Origin: Petrosia ficiformis
Lineage: Eukaryota > Porifera > Demospongiae > Haplosclerida > Petrosiidae
Direction of reading: 5' to 3'
NCBI GenBank assembly: GCA_947044365.1
Contig: OX345640.1
Location: forward strand, 4,328,001 to 4,392,000
Length of the DNA stretch: 64,000 nucleotides
Shown here: in pieces, positions 60,753-64,000 of the stretch
How positions within the stretch are numbered: position 1 is the stretch's first letter
Layout: every line of letters starts with the position of its first letter
The notes under the pieces: model-generated
The model's input: the letters and a program-made list of their open reading frames with translations, nothing else
Told to the model about the DNA's origin: nothing
Databases searched by the model: none
Translations under genes and position numbers: made by a program

Positions 60753-61699
60753 ACATGTATATGTTTGCGTCACATACATACATACATGTATACGTTGTAT
60801 ACGTAGTTATGGAATTTGTGTCATTACAGGGGCATGTAAAAGAATGTGCTTGAGCTACAAGAATGAATGTAGAATAAGTTAGCTGTGTTTCCAATCTTCT
60901 TACATTTTACACAGTTCTTCTATATGTTTTGCGATGTACAACAGCTAGTAATTGCGGCCTGCTATAGCTAGCTAGTTTTGATTCATAGTTCTATTTGTGG
61001 GTATTGTCCATGTTTTACTTTGCCTTCACAGAATTCAGGAGTTGTGAATTTATTGCATATTTGCATTTATTTAGTTCACTAGCAGATATCAGCTGGTCTT
61101 CCATACCACACTTCAAAATTATCCTAGTGGAGCGATTTGGGTCATCCCCAGATAGATGCAACTTTCTTTACTGTATGCACTGCATATGTAATACAAGCAA
61201 AATAATTAATATTTGGACATTAAACCTTGTGGAAACTGGAAAACAATCATAGGGATGGCACTATGATCGATAAAAACCTTTTTTGATTCACATCAAAACG
61301 AGATTGACTTCTGATGGTCTAATTATAACACAGATTTAGTAATGAAAAAAGTGTCCACATTTGTTCAGTTTCAAGTTCCACAATAAGTAGTTTATCCAAT
61401 ATTAACATCTAGTCTAATTATTTATTTATGCTTTTCTGTTTGATGTGAGATAATTATTTATATATACTCATTGTATGACTGTTCATTATAATTGTATTAG
61501 GAGGACATTACCATTCGACACATTTAATGCACCACCTGATTCAGCTGTAACCCAAACTAATGTAGAAAGTAATGAAGAAAATCTTCCAGAATATACAGAA
61601 GCAACAACATCATTTATGGGAGAAGATGATGACCGAGATGTGACAAGTGATACAGACCCCTTAGTGGCCAATACCCCTCCGCCACCATATGCACCTTAA
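58078..61699 (+). CDS. TMEM127-like four-pass membrane protein (4 exons)
   Basis: Exons 58078-58318, 58928-59092, 60228-60435 and 61501-61699 join in phase to 270 residues. Four hydrophobic segments are visible: one starting ALICSVMCVICLITSLAL near residue 25, ILISCILSISVLTII, VSFAGFWLAVIETL, and YAYYIYLTAGVFSLIAVC. The loop between the first two has a Cys cluster (CDCAYGLTKVYCVN). The tail ends PPPPYAP, a PPxY motif that can bind WW-domain ubiquitin ligases, similar to the Pro-rich end of TMEM127. TMEM127 is an endosomal/lysosomal protein that dampens mTOR signalling in mammals; that role is inferred only. Other tetraspan families remain possible. Confidence 0.75.
58398..58605 (+). repeat. 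Dispersed repeat, partner of 31557-31770
   Basis: In intron 1 of the TMEM127-like gene. It shares TTTTGATA.GTTTTGAAGC, GCC(A/C)AATTGGC and GAACCAATTAACAAA-type words with the other copy in inverted orientation. Confidence 0.65.
59100..59545. repeat. TG/CTG-rich low-complexity tract
   Basis: About 450 bp of GTGTGT, GTCTGT and TGTATATG words in intron 2 of the TMEM127-like gene. Cys- and Val-rich frames across it are artefacts of composition. Confidence 0.95.
60709..60752. repeat. (TA)n/(TG)n microsatellite
   Basis: Simple TA run followed by short TG run in intron 3 of the TMEM127-like gene. Confidence 0.95.
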
Positions 61700-61904
61700 A
61701 ATTATTATATTCTGTTTATGTATAAATTATTGTATATATTTGCCATCAGTTTTTTTAAACTCATTTATATTCAAAATTAATGATAATTATTATGTAGTTA
61801 TTGTAGTTATTAAATACTAATTCTGTTATTATTTTAATATGCCACGCCCTCGAAATTTTTGTACCGGCTAATAAGTTCATCAGGGGCAATCAATCACACC
61901 GATC

Positions 61905-62918
61905 ATGGCAAGCAATATCAGTTTTCTATATCTCTCAGAACCAGATGTTATTAAAGTTGGTCTGACTTTTGCAGAAGTGGTAGAACTATGTGGACAGAGT
62001 TTAAGTGAACATGGTCGCAAACTCGTTGAAAACCCCCCCAAACCAGGCATACATCCTCAACCTGATGCATTCATTCATGCAATGCCTGCATGGCTGAAAG
62101 AATCGAATTTGTGTGGCATCAAGTGGGTATCTGGATTCCCTTCAAATGTACCCAAGCGTCTGCCTACAGTCGCAGGTTTAATTGTATTGAATGACACGAC
62201 TACTGGCTTGCCAATTGCTGTCATGGATGGAACGTATGTAACTGCCTTACGCACTGCTGCTGTCTCAGGTATAGGTGCCAGGTATCTAGCAAGGAAAGAT
62301 TCTGAAGTTCTTGCTATTGTTGGTACTGGAGTCCAGGGCAAGTACAACACCTTAGTATTGACTCATGTTCTTCCATCCATCAACAAGATTCAAATATTCG
62401 ATAAATGGCAACCTAGCCTTGATGGATACGTGAAAGAGATGAGTGCTGTATATGGTGATCGTATAAAGATTGAAGTTAAACAATCTTTTGAAGAAGCACT
62501 TGTTGGTGCTGATGTAATTGTTACAGCCACAGGGAAACTTTTAGAGACAGCGTTTTATGCGGAATGGATCAAACCAGGGGCATTAGTTTTACCTGTTCAC
62601 TCTGGAGGATACGAGAAAGAAATAATAACAAAGATGGATAAGGTTGTTTCAGATGACTGGGCACAGTTTTGTTCACATGCTAAATCTCTGTACACTCTTC
62701 CGGATGTCCCAGATGCTGAGCTAGGAGAAGTAGTGATTGGTAAGAAACCTGGCCGTACGAATGACCAAGAGAGGATCATAAATTTCAATATGGGGCTTGC
62801 CATTCATGATGTCATTGTGGGAAGTAAGATTGTGGAAAAGGCTAAAGCAAAGGGTTTAGGACAGACACTGGAATTCAAGGATCTGGGTACACCAATTCCA
62901 CTTCCTTCTATTCAATGA
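61905..62918 (+). CDS. Ornithine cyclodeaminase / mu-crystallin family protein
   Basis: An intronless frame of 337 codons. Family marks are IKWVSGFPSNVPKRLPTVAG (substrate-site Lys region), LRTAAVSGIGARYLARKDS, the NAD(P)-binding loop AIVGTGVQGKYN, and the DADVIVTATGK-type motif (here VGADVIVTATGK). Members include bacterial ornithine cyclodeaminase (ornithine to proline plus ammonia), alanine dehydrogenases, ketimine reductases and mu-crystallin; which reaction this one catalyses cannot be read off. The start is the first Met after a 205-bp AT-rich gap behind the TMEM127-like gene. Full family length. Its lack of introns among spliced neighbours makes a bacterial origin worth testing. Confidence 0.92.
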   Translation: MASNISFLYLSEPDVIKVGLTFAEVVELCGQSLSEHGRKLVENPPKPGIHPQPDAFIHAMPAWLKESNLCGIKWVSGFPSNVPKRLPTVAGLIVLNDTTTGLPIAVMDGTYVTALRTAAVSGIGARYLARKDSEVLAIVGTGVQGKYNTLVLTHVLPSINKIQIFDKWQPSLDGYVKEMSAVYGDRIKIEVKQSFEEALVGADVIVTATGKLLETAFYAEWIKPGALVLPVHSGGYEKEIITKMDKVVSDDWAQFCSHAKSLYTLPDVPDAELGEVVIGKKPGRTNDQERIINFNMGLAIHDVIVGSKIVEKAKAKGLGQTLEFKDLGTPIPLPSIQ

Positions 62919-63293
62919 ACATGGACAGTCTTTTTTTTTTTTAATTAACTATTTTTTTGATTTAATTAATATCATAGCCAATGATGCCAATTACCAATGG
63001 TCGACCATTCCTATAATAATCATACCGTGAAGAAATCAACCAATCAGATTGCCCAAAAACGGGCACATAGTTGCTACACGTGTACACGTACACTGAAGCC
63101 AATCGCATACGTAATTTCAAGCTTAATAATTATATATATATCCTACAGCAATATTATGTACATCTTACATGTAACGTTTTCGTCTTTTTTCTCGCCCAAA
63201 GTTCTTTCTAGACACCATTTTCTAGCATGTGCTCGACGAAAATACACTGCGAGTTGCATTATAATTATTAATTAGTACATGTACATACCCGGA

Positions 63294-63313
63294 CCCCCCC
63301 CCCCCCCCCCCCC
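63294..63313. repeat. Poly-C tract in a 5' UTR
   Basis: Twenty C directly upstream (three bases) of the ATG at 63317. The exact length in the source DNA is uncertain, as homopolymers assemble poorly. Confidence 0.95.
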
Positions 63314-63316
63314 ATT

Positions 63317-63499
63317 ATGGCTACACACGTGCGTGTGGTGTTGCAAGGAGCTAAGTCACTTTTGCCTTCCAGTACAAATCATGTGAGACACTATGGACTT
63401 AAACACAAAATGAGTAAACAAGAGAGACATGACTTAGCAGAATACAGAAGGAAATTAACTGTACTGAGGAAACAGTTCAGACAGGAATGGCTAGAGAAG
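63317..63499 (+). CDS. First exon of a small, probably mitochondrial protein (possibly ribosomal mS26)
   Basis: Sixty-one codons from ATG to a donor (AAG|GTATAC). The N-terminus is basic and Ser-rich without acids for about 25 residues, like a mitochondrial presequence. It is followed by a charged helical segment, YRRKLTVLRKQFRQEWLEK, that resembles the conserved helix of the mitochondrial ribosomal protein mS26. The match is short; the remaining exons lie beyond the window or in the last 500 bp, where none was recognised. Confidence 0.45.
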
Positions 63500-63506
63500 G
63501 TATACA

Positions 63507-63566
63507 TTTGTATATATATATATATATATATATATAATTATATATAATATATATATATATATATAT
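63507..63566. repeat. (TA)n microsatellite
   Basis: Simple TA run just after the exon 1 donor of the preceding gene. Confidence 0.95.
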
Positions 63567-64000
63567 ACTATGAAATTTCATATTATTTTTTACTAGTTTT
63601 AGTTAAAATCTGGTGGGCTGTGAATGTATTTGCCCTTGTGATTTAGGCCTGTTGGTTTTCAACATTCAAGTAGAAACAGTCTGATCCCTAAGTCTAGCAC
63701 TTGGGGAGGGGGAATGAGCACCCATACGTATTAGTGTATAGCTATTGTTATAGTTATAGTTAATAATATGCTAAGCAGAAAACAGATGGCCACAAAGTCC
63801 CTTTATCTAAACAGACGTGTTACCGGAATTTTATTTTGAGTGGCAAATAAATACCCATGCCTAGTTTTGTAGTACTACAATCCAGTAGCCCAGTCCAGTG
63901 ATTACTACCCTACACAGACATGGTTAATTGTATTAATGTAAGATTGTTACATGGAGTTTTAATTTTTTGCTAAGATTCTTGTTTGCGTACTCTGCTATTC
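63567..64000. other. Probable intron, nothing recognised
   Basis: No exon, repeat family or RNA gene was recognised in the remaining sequence. Confidence 0.4.

Overview
The window reads as nuclear DNA of an early-branching animal, most likely a demosponge such as Amphimedon queenslandica. Supporting signs are the AT-rich sequence, many short GT-AG introns, animal gene families (FAM184, a TMEM127-like membrane protein, an FG nucleoporin), a STAND NTPase exon of a type expanded in sponges, and a very dense load of DNA transposons and MITEs. The species is an inference; the splice structures and transposon ends are read directly.

Layout. 1-6.9 kb: repeats, one STAND/NB-ARC exon on the minus strand, and two inverted-repeat elements carrying broken RecQ-type helicase fragments; one has perfect 67-bp ends and a 9-bp target duplication. 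6.94-11.78 kb: a complete but broken Ty3/Gypsy-type LTR retrotransposon (minus strand) with a 652-bp inverted-repeat element inserted in it. 12.7-13.8 kb: a 470-bp-arm inverted repeat ending at a 200-N gap. 13.99-20.13 kb: a CACTA-like DNA transposon with two divergent spliced genes, an intact SAM-domain protein (8 exons, 558 codons) and a CACTA-type transposase (11 exons, one lesion). 20.8-30.4 kb: minus-strand exons of an FG-repeat nucleoporin-like gene (Nup214-like, tentative) with a Ginger-like element and a HIRAN-fragment element in an intron. Its large central exon is broken here, while an intact and longer copy lies inverted at 31.98-33.62 kb.

34.5-39.6 kb is a tandem duplication of about 2.9 kb set in a satellite of about 120 bp. 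43.5-44.5 kb is an intronless CtBP-like 2-hydroxyacid dehydrogenase. 44.8-57.9 kb is a complete 16-exon FAM184 gene (minus, 1153 residues). It lies head to head, 129 bp apart, with a 4-exon TMEM127-like gene (58.1-61.7 kb). These are followed by an intronless ornithine cyclodeaminase/mu-crystallin gene (61.9-62.9 kb) and the first exon of a small, probably mitochondrial protein.

The cellular genes show no single pathway. The clearest functional unit is the CACTA-like transposon, whose transposase and SAM protein share a very short bidirectional promoter. Intergenic and intronic space is mostly MITEs, minisatellites and TACATGTA-rich sequence.
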